From assembly GCF_033097525.1 (NCBI RefSeq), contig NZ_CP109907.1, forward strand, positions 868,001 through 932,000: a stretch of 64,000 nt of DNA, read 5' to 3'. Under the pieces are notes generated by a model. The model searched no databases. It was not told where the DNA came from and worked only from the letters and a program-made list of their open reading frames with translations. The position numbers were made by a program, and so were the translations under genes. The DNA is from Sphingobacterium sp. UGAL515B_05 (GTDB taxonomy: Bacteria; Bacteroidota; Bacteroidia; Sphingobacteriales; Sphingobacteriaceae). The first letter of the stretch is position 1. Each line of letters opens with the position of its first letter. Positions 53,828-61,971 of the stretch are shown one piece after another.

Positions 53828-56293
53828 ATGGATACGCGAAGAGATTTTTTAAAGAAAGCAGCTATGCTTGCTGGGGGAGCTTCTATCTCCCATGTTATTC
53901 CATCCGCCATTGCGAAAGCGATGGCTATTAATCCAGCATTGGGCAGCACGTTTTATGATGCCGAACACGTTGTTTTATTAATGCAGGAAAACCGTTCATT
54001 TGATCATGCCTTTGGAACATTACGTGGTGTAAGAGGCTTCAATGATCCTAGAGCTATCCGTCAACCCAATCGGAATAAAGTCTGGTTTCAGACGCAAAAA
54101 TCCGGCGAAACATTTGCTCCCTTCCGATTGGATATCAAAGATTCGAAAGTCACCTGGATGGGTTGTCTTCCCCACAACTGGACCGATCAAACAGATGCAC
54201 GCAATAAAGGCAAGATGAACAAATGGCTGGATGTAAAACACTCCGGATTTAAAGAATTTTCGAATCTACCGTTGACCATGGGGCATTATAGCCGCGAAGA
54301 TATTCCATTTTACTATTCTCTCGCGGACTCTTTCACAATCTGTGACCAACACTTTTGTTCGAGCATCACCGGCACGAATCCGAATAGGCTTTATTTCTGG
54401 ACCGCCAATATACGGGAAAATCTTACAGGAAAGGCCTTAGTTTGGAATGGTGACTCCGAGTTTAGCGGGAAAGCAACATGGACGACTTTCCCCGAACGCC
54501 TTTCGGAATTAGGCGTAGACTGGAAAATCTATCAAAATGAAATTTCTTCAAGCAGCGCTGGCTATAGTGGTGAAGCAAACAGCTGGCTCGCCAATTTTGG
54601 TTGTAATCCGATGGAATACTTCCCCCAATATCAAGTCAAATACCATCCACGCTATCGTCAGCTCCTGACATTAAAAAAAGAGGATCTCGAACGTAAAATT
54701 AGCGAAACAACAACTGGCGAAGCACTTGAAAATTTAAAGAAAAATCTCAAACATACGCTAGAAGAATTACAGCTATATACTGCCGAGAACTTTGAAAAGC
54801 TCGATGAGCGGACAAAAGATATTCATCGCCGTGCTTTTGTTAACAACAGTGCACAGCCTGATTATATGGAATTGGAAACAATGCATTATCAAGAAGGGGG
54901 GCAACAGCGCGAGTTACAGATCCCTAAAGGAGATGTCCTGTATCAATTCCGAAAAGATGTCGCGGAAGGTAAACTTCCAACCGTATCATGGCTGGCTCCA
55001 CCGCAGCTTTTTTCTGACCATCCCGATTCTCCTTGGTTTGGCGCATGGTATGTTAGCGAAATCATAGACATTCTTACCCAAAATCCAGAAGTTTGGAAAA
55101 AAACAATTTTTATACTTACCTATGATGAGAATGATGGGTATTTTGATCACTTTGCACCCTTTACGGCGCCGAATCCTGATGATACAGAAAGCGGAAAAGT
55201 ATCAGCGGGAATCAACCCTGGATTAGAATTTGTCCGCCGCGATGAGCAATATTATCCTGAAAGCGGAAGAGAAGGCAATATCGGTCTTGGCTATCGTGTA
55301 CCGATGATCATTGCCTCTCCATGGACCAGAGGGGGTTGGGTCAATTCGCAAGTATTTGACCATACCTCCAGTTTACAATTCCTGGAGAAGTTTATTAATC
55401 ACAAAACCAATAAAAATATAAAAGAAACCAACATCAGCAGTTGGCGACGTACCGTATGTGGTGACTTAACTTCGGCATTTAGGCCCTATCATGGCGAAAC
55501 CATAAACAAACCTATGGTACTAGAACGGGAACCTTTTATCCAAGAGATTCACCAAGCCAAGTTCAAAGGCCTTCCCATGGGCTTCAAAGCGCTCAGCGAA
55601 ATGGAGATCAAACAAATAGAGAAAGACCCCAGCAGTTCACCCTATTTCCCAAAACAAGAAAAAGGGCTCCGGGATTCCTGTATCCTTCCCTATGAACTTT
55701 ATGTGCATGGCGAATACCAATCCAAAGGGGATTACTTGGTCACATTTGAAGCTTCAAATAAAATTTTTGGCAAACACGCTGCGGGCTCACCTTTTACAGT
55801 CTACCATGCTGCTAGCTACAAAGGAGAAGTTGGAACCTCAAGAAATTATGCTATTTCTCCCGGAGATCGTGTAACGGACCAATGGTCGCTAGACGCCTTC
55901 GATAAAAAAATGTACCACCTCGAGATCTATGGCCCAAATGGATTTTATCGAGCATTTAAAGGTGACACAAACAACCCTGAGTTAAAGGTCCGCTGTACCT
56001 ATGAAAAAAGTAAAAATGAATCCGCGTTTACCGGGCGTTTGTCTTTTTCATGTACAAACAATGGGAAAACAACCCAGCAACTTGTTTTTGAGGACGCCAG
56101 CTATGGAAAAGAAAAAAAGAATCTGCAACTTAAGGGGGGACAATCCATTAAGATACATTTTGATTTGGCTAAGCAAAATTTTTGGTATGATTTCCGCCTC
56201 ACCTGCGCTGGTTTCTCAAACTTCGAGGAACAATATGCGGGGCGTATAGAGATTGGAAATGCAGGAAAAAGTGATCCCTTATTAAGCCGATAA
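53828..56293 (+). CDS. Phosphocholine-specific phospholipase C, Tat-exported
   Basis: An alkaline-phosphatase-superfamily phospholipase (phosphoesterase family) that hydrolyses phosphatidylcholine-type lipids. Twin-arginine signal DTRRDFLKKAAMLAGG at the N-terminus. Catalytic domain to about 510: VVLLMQENRSFDHAFGTLRG (metal and active-site residues, about 47-66), LPHNWTDQTD, DQHFCSSITGTNPNRLYFW (about 175-193), LTYDENDGYFDHFAP (about 435). Two C-terminal beta domains follow (about 615-700 and 725-810). 821 aa is full length. Alone between two terminators. A role in phosphate or choline scavenging is inferred. Confidence 0.9.
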   Translation: MDTRRDFLKKAAMLAGGASISHVIPSAIAKAMAINPALGSTFYDAEHVVLLMQENRSFDHAFGTLRGVRGFNDPRAIRQPNRNKVWFQTQKSGETFAPFRLDIKDSKVTWMGCLPHNWTDQTDARNKGKMNKWLDVKHSGFKEFSNLPLTMGHYSREDIPFYYSLADSFTICDQHFCSSITGTNPNRLYFWTANIRENLTGKALVWNGDSEFSGKATWTTFPERLSELGVDWKIYQNEISSSSAGYSGEANSWLANFGCNPMEYFPQYQVKYHPRYRQLLTLKKEDLERKISETTTGEALENLKKNLKHTLEELQLYTAENFEKLDERTKDIHRRAFVNNSAQPDYMELETMHYQEGGQQRELQIPKGDVLYQFRKDVAEGKLPTVSWLAPPQLFSDHPDSPWFGAWYVSEIIDILTQNPEVWKKTIFILTYDENDGYFDHFAPFTAPNPDDTESGKVSAGINPGLEFVRRDEQYYPESGREGNIGLGYRVPMIIASPWTRGGWVNSQVFDHTSSLQFLEKFINHKTNKNIKETNISSWRRTVCGDLTSAFRPYHGETINKPMVLEREPFIQEIHQAKFKGLPMGFKALSEMEIKQIEKDPSSSPYFPKQEKGLRDSCILPYELYVHGEYQSKGDYLVTFEASNKIFGKHAAGSPFTVYHAASYKGEVGTSRNYAISPGDRVTDQWSLDAFDKKMYHLEIYGPNGFYRAFKGDTNNPELKVRCTYEKSKNESAFTGRLSFSCTNNGKTTQQLVFEDASYGKEKKNLQLKGGQSIKIHFDLAKQNFWYDFRLTCAGFSNFEEQYAGRIEIGNAGKSDPLLSR

Positions 56294-56301
56294 ACAAAGT
56301 A

Positions 56302-56334
56302 AATGGGAGTGTCTAAATAAATACTCCCATTCTT
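56302..56334 (+). terminator. Probable terminator after phospholipase C gene
   Basis: AATGGGAGT ... ACTCCCATT, a 9-bp stem with an A/T loop; the T tract is short. Confidence 0.65.
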
Positions 56335-56454
56335 ATCATGTCTTACCTGAATAGTTAAAATTCAATGAATAATCCTTACATGCTGCTATCTTAGAAGAAA
56401 CAGCACATATTCAAGCTACTAACAGTATCCGAGAATAAGGTCTAATATATTGTT

Positions 56455-56571
56455 TTATTCCTGTATACGACGAGCGAGATGGTAGAATCCTTTGTACAAT
56501 AAAACTGCCCCGACAATCAAAAGGATAGCTAATAAATAGGAGCTGACGGGATTAATAAATAATAAATACAT
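56455..56571 (-). CDS. Possible 38-residue single-helix membrane protein
   Basis: On the minus strand ATG opens a 38-codon frame. It reads MYLLFINPVSSY, then a continuous hydrophobic helix LLAILLIVGAVLLY, then KGFYHLARRIQE. The hydrophobic core with positive residues right after it is a plausible single-pass protein. It lies in a 378-base gap otherwise without a gene. No family recognised; could be chance. Confidence 0.45.
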   Translation of the reverse strand: MYLLFINPVSSYLLAILLIVGAVLLYKGFYHLARRIQE

Positions 56572-56671
56572 AACTCTGGTAATTTTTGGTTTTTCATTTG
56601 TTACTACAAGTTATAACATTTATCCAAAATATTACAAAAAAAAATTACATATTTTCTCTATTTTTGCTTCA

Positions 56672-57091
56672 ATGAAGAAAATCGCACTATTTATCGGCTT
56701 ATTTTTCTATTTGCTCGCTGCAAGTGGTGCCTCACTGCATCTTCATTTTTGCCAAGGAGAAACAAAAAGTGTATCGTTATCGGAAAGCCATAATATGGCC
56801 TGCCCTCTTTGTGCCAAGTCTGCAAAAAAACAGCAGAACCACTGTCATGAAACAGGAAGCTGTAAAGATGTTAAGATCGAAGCACAAAAAGTCGATCACT
56901 TCAGCCGAGTAACACAAAATCTTGATTTTAACACTTTTTCTCCCGCAATAATTACGCGTCATTGGATACTTAATTATTATCATTTCTCTGAGGAGGAAGA
57001 CGATTTTTCTAAACTAAAGTATACCGTTTTTGCGAGCGATAATAGACAGAACCCACCTGTTTTTATTCTCAATCAAAATTTTAGGATTTAA
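56672..57091 (+). CDS. HYC_CC_PP-like small secreted protein
   Basis: 139 aa with a signal peptide (about 1-19). Then HLHFCQGETKSVSL, NMACPLCAKS and HCHETGSCKDV: a His/Cys-rich pattern like the HYC_CC_PP family of Bacteroidota, whose genes lie next to TonB-dependent receptors for metals. The spacing (His-x-Cys, Cys-x2-Cys, His-Cys-His) suits metal binding. The next gene is a receptor with a heavy-metal domain, which supports a metal-handling role. Function not established. Confidence 0.75.
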   Translation: MKKIALFIGLFFYLLAASGASLHLHFCQGETKSVSLSESHNMACPLCAKSAKKQQNHCHETGSCKDVKIEAQKVDHFSRVTQNLDFNTFSPAIITRHWILNYYHFSEEEDDFSKLKYTVFASDNRQNPPVFILNQNFRI

Positions 57092-57360
57092 TATCACCTC
57101 TTTTCACCGAACACAGTTCAATTTCTTGAATTGACCGAAGTCCAGTATAATTTTTATATTTCGTAAGAATGGCAGACTGTCATTCCCAACATTGATCTTT
57201 CCGTCGCTTGTCACGGAACTAAAAACAGTGGATTTTAAATCATTCAGCAAAAATAGTAGTAGAACTGAAAAAATAGATCCGTTACCCATAAATGCGGTCG
57301 CGCGATATCATGAAAGTAAAAATTAAATGCTAGTTGAAGCGAATACTCTTAATTAAAACG

Positions 57361-59943
57361 ATGAATCAAATTTTCAAAAAAATATATACGACAACCATTC
57401 TATCCTTATTTTTTCTGGCATTTGTACAGGCACAGACCGACAGTACGAGGACGCTTACAGTGGCCGGAAATTGTGCCATGTGTAAAAAACGTATTGAAAC
57501 TGCCGCGAAAATGAATGGTGTAGAAATGGCTGTTTGGAATGCCAGCGACAACCTGTTACAGATCAAATATAATCCTCAGAAAGTACAACTGGAGTCTATT
57601 AAGAAAAACATTGCGCATGTTGGTCACGATGTAGACAACCTGGTTGCCGATGAAGAATCCTATGCTAAACTTCACGAATGTTGTATGTATCCACGCTTGG
57701 AAAATGGCAAAATCCCCGAAAAGAAAATTGTAACAACCGATAGCCATGACCATCCACATACTGTTACCGGTGTTGTCGTTGAAGAAAACGAAAAGGGGGA
57801 TCTTAAGCCCATTATTGGCGCCAATCTACACTGGGCCAACCTTCCAACCAAAAACACAAGAACAAACGAAAATGGTGTTTTTAAATTGGACCATAAAGAA
57901 GGATTCAACAAATTGGTTGTAAGTTACGTTGGGATGAAACCTGACACCATCACCGTCAAAGATCTCCATGAAGTCATCATGATTACAGCAAAGGGAAATG
58001 TGTTGATGGAAGTCGAGGTTAAAGGAACACGACGCTCAAATTACATCGACCGTATGACACCTGCACGACTGGAAGTTCTTACAGGAAAAGAGTTATTCAA
58101 AGCCGCTTGCTGTGATTTAAGCGAGAGCTTTGAAACCAATGCCTCCGTCGATGTCGTCAGTGCTGATGCGGTAACAGGCAGCAAACAGATTCAAATGCTG
58201 GGCCTTAGTGGTATTTATACCCAATTAACCGTTGAAAATTTACCCGGACCTCGTGGGCTCGCTTCTCCTTTAGGTTTAAATTCTATTGCAGGAACATGGA
58301 TTGAATCAATTCAAATCGCGAAAGGTATCGGTTCCGTAGCCAACGGTTTCGAAAACATGGCCGGACAGATCAACGTCGAATTGAAAAAACCGCAAAATTC
58401 AGAAAGATTGTTTTTTAATGCCTATGCTAACAACATGGGACGCACAGATGTCAACTTAAATCTTTCACAAAAAATTGGTCAGCATTGGTCCACCGCAGTT
58501 CTGTTGCACGACAATTTCATGTACAATAAATCCATGAACTTTAGTCACAACGGATTTAGAGATGTACCTGTTGGCAATCTATTCTCTGGTGTCAACCGTT
58601 GGTTTTATGAAAACGGAAAAGGACTTATGGTACAATTTGGGGTAAAATATCTCAATGACGACCGTACAGGTGGGCAGATTGATTTTAACGAAAAAACAGA
58701 TAAGGGTACAACGAATCGCTATGGTTTAGGGTTTGATATTGAACGTGTAGAAGGTTTCGCTAAAATTGGTTACGTGTTCCCCGAAAATAAGCACCGCAGC
58801 ATAGGTCTCCAGCTTGCAGGATCAAATTACAATCAAAAAAGCTATTTTGGGCTCAATAACTACAATTCGGACCAACAAAATGGATATGCTAACCTCTTAT
58901 TTCAAGATATTATCGGTACAGTCGCTCACAAGTATCGCGTTGGTGCCTCCATTAATTATGACAATTACAATGAGTGGTATTTAAAAGATCAAAACTTCAA
59001 AAGGAAAGAAGTGGTTTCGGGAGCATTTGCAGAATATACCTATAGTCCATCAGAAAAATTTGATGCCATTATCGGTCTCCGCCAAGACTATAATTCCCTA
59101 TATGGTTGGTTTACAACGCCACGCATCCATTTACGTTATGCACCGATTGCGGGAACAACGGTTCGAGCTAGCTCAGGAAGAGGCCAACGTACAGCAAATA
59201 TATTTGCAGAGAATACGGCCGTCTTGGCAAGTAGTAGAAAATTGGTTATTCAATCGCCTAATATATACGATAAAGCTTATGGCCTACAACCTGAAGTCTC
59301 CTGGAATAGCGGAATAGCGATAGACCAAAGTATGCGAATCTTTGGACGTGAGGCTTCGGCATCCGTTGAATTTTTCCATAACAGCTTCTCTAATCAGGTC
59401 GTGGTCGATTACGAAAACCCCCGAGAGATCAATTTTTACAATTTGAATGGGAAGTCTTTCTCCAATAGCTTACAAACAGAATTTCGCTTTATGCCAGCAC
59501 CACATTTTGAAACGAGATTGGCCTATCGCTTACTTGATGTCCAAACTGATTTTGAAAGTGGCAGAAAGACCAAACCGCTATTGGCCAAACACCGTGGCTT
59601 TGTCAACCTAGCATATAATCACCATTCTGGCTGGAGTGTAGACTATACGCTGAATGTAGTTGGACAAAAACGCATTCCATCAACAGCAGAGAACCCCGTT
59701 GAATATCAAATGCCTACAGCATCAAAAGCTTATGCGACCATGAATGCGCAGATTAGCAAAACTTTTGGGAAAGACAAAAACTTCACTGTATATGTGGGCG
59801 GAGAAAATCTGTCTAATTATTTCCAAAATATGCCAATACTTGCAGCGGATCAACCCTTTGGAAACTATTTTGACACTTCGATGCTTTGGGGACCATTAAC
59901 AGGACGCATGTTCTACACTGGGGTTCGTTATTTCATCAAATAA
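57361..59943 (+). CDS. TonB-dependent receptor with N-terminal heavy-metal-associated domain
   Basis: A 860-aa outer-membrane receptor. Signal peptide to about 24 (start at ATG 57361; a TTG at 57334 would add 9 residues that do not help). Then an HMA-like domain with CAMC at about 38-41 (TVAGNCAMCKKRIETAAKM), a second Cys pair in LHECCMYP (about 105), a carboxypeptidase-like domain (about 130-220), a plug (ELFKAACCDLSESFETNASV, QIQMLGLSGIYTQLTVENLP) and a barrel ending RMFYTGVRYFIK. With the His/Cys-rich partner before it this looks like a metal, perhaps copper, uptake receptor. Metal identity is inference. Confidence 0.9.
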   Translation: MNQIFKKIYTTTILSLFFLAFVQAQTDSTRTLTVAGNCAMCKKRIETAAKMNGVEMAVWNASDNLLQIKYNPQKVQLESIKKNIAHVGHDVDNLVADEESYAKLHECCMYPRLENGKIPEKKIVTTDSHDHPHTVTGVVVEENEKGDLKPIIGANLHWANLPTKNTRTNENGVFKLDHKEGFNKLVVSYVGMKPDTITVKDLHEVIMITAKGNVLMEVEVKGTRRSNYIDRMTPARLEVLTGKELFKAACCDLSESFETNASVDVVSADAVTGSKQIQMLGLSGIYTQLTVENLPGPRGLASPLGLNSIAGTWIESIQIAKGIGSVANGFENMAGQINVELKKPQNSERLFFNAYANNMGRTDVNLNLSQKIGQHWSTAVLLHDNFMYNKSMNFSHNGFRDVPVGNLFSGVNRWFYENGKGLMVQFGVKYLNDDRTGGQIDFNEKTDKGTTNRYGLGFDIERVEGFAKIGYVFPENKHRSIGLQLAGSNYNQKSYFGLNNYNSDQQNGYANLLFQDIIGTVAHKYRVGASINYDNYNEWYLKDQNFKRKEVVSGAFAEYTYSPSEKFDAIIGLRQDYNSLYGWFTTPRIHLRYAPIAGTTVRASSGRGQRTANIFAENTAVLASSRKLVIQSPNIYDKAYGLQPEVSWNSGIAIDQSMRIFGREASASVEFFHNSFSNQVVVDYENPREINFYNLNGKSFSNSLQTEFRFMPAPHFETRLAYRLLDVQTDFESGRKTKPLLAKHRGFVNLAYNHHSGWSVDYTLNVVGQKRIPSTAENPVEYQMPTASKAYATMNAQISKTFGKDKNFTVYVGGENLSNYFQNMPILAADQPFGNYFDTSMLWGPLTGRMFYTGVRYFIK

Positions 59944-59969
59944 CAGCTCAACTAAAAAATCAAGGGATA

Positions 59970-60000
59970 AAAAAAAAGCGGCAAAAGCCGCTTTTTTTTA
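59970..60000. terminator. Bidirectional terminator between metal receptor and maf
   Basis: AAAAAAAGCGGC-AAAA-GCCGCTTTTTTT, perfect stem with A and T tracts. Confidence 0.9.
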
Positions 60001-60576
60001 CATTAACTTTTTCAATTCTTGATAAAGCTTTGCCGTTGGTAATCCGACCACATTATTATATTCTCCCTCAATTTTTTTTACGGCGATTAAGCCGATCCAT
60101 TCCTGTATTCCATAAGAACCGGCTTTATCTAATGGTGAAAATTTAGTAACATAATGATCGATTTCATCCGCATCTAATTCGTAAAAATAAACAGTTGTCG
60201 TTTCGACGAAAGTACTAATCTTACCCTCCCATAAGATCGCTACGGCAGTCAATACCAAATGTTTCTTACCAGCCAAGTTTGTTAAAGTTGTCCTGGCTTC
60301 CTGTTCATCTTTGGGCTTACCTAAAATTTCGCCTTTGTCCGAAACGACAATAGTATCGGCACAGATAACCAAACAATCGTCTTTATCTCTAAATGCCTCC
60401 GCTTTACGAATAGCGATTTGGCGAACCACCTCTGCAGCCGATAAATTCGGATCCACGTATTCATCCGTCTCCCGAACGTCGACTTCAAATGTCAGCCCAA
60501 GCCCTGCTAACAGCTGTTTTCTCCGTGGAGATTGAGACCCTAATATAATTGTTCTATTTTTTAGATTTTTCAACAT
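59998..60576 (-). CDS. maf: Maf family nucleotide pyrophosphatase
   Basis: Hydrolyses non-canonical or dTTP/UTP nucleotides; in older work linked to septum formation. The 192-aa protein has the Maf signature ILGSQSPRRKQLLAGLG (about 11-27), CADTIVVSDKGEILGKPKD (about 70-88) and PLDKAGSYGIQ (about 146-156). It starts 2 bases after kdsC and shares the terminator with the receptor gene. Confidence 0.94.
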   Translation of the reverse strand: MLKNLKNRTIILGSQSPRRKQLLAGLGLTFEVDVRETDEYVDPNLSAAEVVRQIAIRKAEAFRDKDDCLVICADTIVVSDKGEILGKPKDEQEARTTLTNLAGKKHLVLTAVAILWEGKISTFVETTTVYFYELDADEIDHYVTKFSPLDKAGSYGIQEWIGLIAVKKIEGEYNNVVGLPTAKLYQELKKLM

Positions 60577-60578
60577 CC

Positions 60579-61097
60579 TTATATACTTTTCACTGTTTCA
60601 TCCTCATACCAATTGCCTTGTACTTTCATGACCTTTTCAATCAATTCACGCACAACTCCCTTTCCACCACAAAAACCAGACACATAATGCGAAATTTTCT
60701 TGATCTCTTCTACTGCATCTGCCGGAGAAACCGCTACGCCAACAGACTTCATGCAGCTAAAATCAGGGATATCGTCACCGATGTACATCAACTGATTTAA
60801 TTCAAGCTTATAATCATAAGCAAGTTCTTTCATTTTAGAAAGCTTGTCAGTAACTTTTGAATACACTTCTTTGATTCCCAAACCTTTCATCCGCTGCTCG
60901 ACCCCCTTCGAACCTCCACCTGTGATGATAAAAATAGGATAGCCTTTCTTGATCGCCAACTGCATCGCATAGCCATCTTTTATATTAAATGTACGTAATT
61001 GATGCCCTTCTTCATTAACTTGTACAGTACCATCAGTCAATACACCATCTACATCCAATACAAATGCTCTTATCGCTTTAAATTCGGTCAATACCAT
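60579..61097 (-). CDS. kdsC: KdsC-like HAD phosphatase
   Basis: A HAD-family phosphatase, probably removing phosphate from 3-deoxy-D-manno-octulosonate 8-phosphate in lipopolysaccharide core synthesis. The 172-aa protein has the HAD motif I FVLDVDGVLTDG (about 12-23), IITGGGSKG (motif II, about 54), and the C-terminal YIGDDIPDFSCMKSVG (about 105-120). C0 type without cap, usual for KdsC. It forms a unit with maf. Confidence 0.9.
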   Translation of the reverse strand: MVLTEFKAIRAFVLDVDGVLTDGTVQVNEEGHQLRTFNIKDGYAMQLAIKKGYPIFIITGGGSKGVEQRMKGLGIKEVYSKVTDKLSKMKELAYDYKLELNQLMYIGDDIPDFSCMKSVGVAVSPADAVEEIKKISHYVSGFCGGKGVVRELIEKVMKVQGNWYEDETVKSI

Positions 61098-61252
61098 AAA
61101 AATATATTTTTGTAAATGTAAGGCATTTCGAGTAATTATTCGCGCAGCGATACCGATCTAATTGACGAGGCTGTCAGATAATTATTCAGATAAGCCAAAA
61201 TATCATTTGTGTGTCACAACATAGTTGTATTAGCAACTTATTCGAAAAAATA

Positions 61253-61285
61253 TTTGGATACTACTGTATATTTACCGTATCTTTG
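61253..61285 (+). promoter_or_regulatory. Bacteroidota promoter with no following ORF
   Basis: TTTG (61253-61256), 21-base spacer, TATCTTTG (61278-61285), a full match. Transcription would begin near 61292. Confidence 0.65.
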
Positions 61286-61289
61286 TTGA

Positions 61290-61510
61290 AGATAATTAAA
61301 GGTTATCTCACTATGAAACACTAACAATATGCAGTCAGAGAAGTTATTTGCTCGAAACGTGCATAAGATTTAAAAAACAATCATTTTTAGTTTTCATGGA
61401 ATAACACGGCAACTAATTTAGTTTAGAAGCCCTTAAAGAGTCTTTTCATAATTTAGGTTTATAATTGGTTAGTAACGAACCCTGGTGCCCATCATCAGGG
61501 TTTTGTTTTT
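61290..61510 (+). ncRNA. Candidate small non-coding RNA
   Basis: Lies exactly between a consensus promoter and an intrinsic terminator and contains no gene. The 5' end folds into AGATAA-TTAAAGG-TTATCT (61290-61308). The only ORF inside is 14 codons. The family is unknown; size is compatible with 6S-like RNA, but I did not find the diagnostic structure. Confidence 0.45.
61478..61510 (+). terminator. Intrinsic terminator of the candidate small RNA
   Basis: AACCCTG ... CAGGGTT with an 11-base loop, followed by TTGTTTTT. No gene ends upstream of it on this strand. Confidence 0.8.
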
Positions 61511-61639
61511 ATAAGCATTTTTTCTTCTTCTATTTAATAGACCTGACTGAACCATCTCCCTACCAATACGTAGCTAATAACAATATTCGATCAATTTTTA
61601 GACAGTGATTAGTCACTGGTTATTCAGTCTATACTGAGT

Positions 61640-61694
61640 GATCACTGAACAAGCACTGAACAATCACTGAACGAGCACTGAACAAGTACTGTTA
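61640..61694. repeat. 11-bp tandem repeat array, five units
   Basis: GATCACTGAAC, AAGCACTGAAC, AATCACTGAAC, GAGCACTGAAC and AAGTACTGTTA follow without gap. The core CACTGAAC is constant in the first four and the first base pairs vary. It lies beside two palindromes built from the same CAGTGA/TCACTG words. Confidence 0.88.
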
Positions 61695-61971
61695 AAAGAC
61701 CCAATTTGATCATTACTTGATCCCAATTTATCCAGACTAAGAAATAAAGGACACACATGCCATAAGCTGCACTTACATTAACAAAAACTCGCTATTACAC
61801 GCTAATCGATTATTTTGGGATACCTCCTGACTGTTTATAGGTTTGTTTCTATGCTGACTTTTGATTATTTTAGGAATAGCAAGTTTTTTTGTTATTTTAC
61901 ATATATCTTTTTCCCCAGGTACCATCGAAATACAATACCTACAGAAAAGTAAACGATAAACTCATTCTAAC

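Larger units (their letters stand above)
61098..61971. other. 870-base spacer with a candidate small RNA and repeat array
   Basis: No ORF of more than about 20 codons is credible. From left to right: kdsC upstream region; a consensus promoter (61253-61285); about 220 bases ending in a hairpin terminator (61478-61510); palindromes at 61603-61618 (CAGTGA-TTAG-TCACTG) and 61637-61646 (AGTGATCACT); an 11-bp repeat array (61640-61694); then AT-rich sequence before the histidine kinase. Confidence 0.6.

Noticed and set aside
61329..61373. 14-codon frame inside the candidate small RNA
   Set aside because: No codon bias for a single amino acid that would suggest a leader peptide, and no ribosome-binding site; too short to support.
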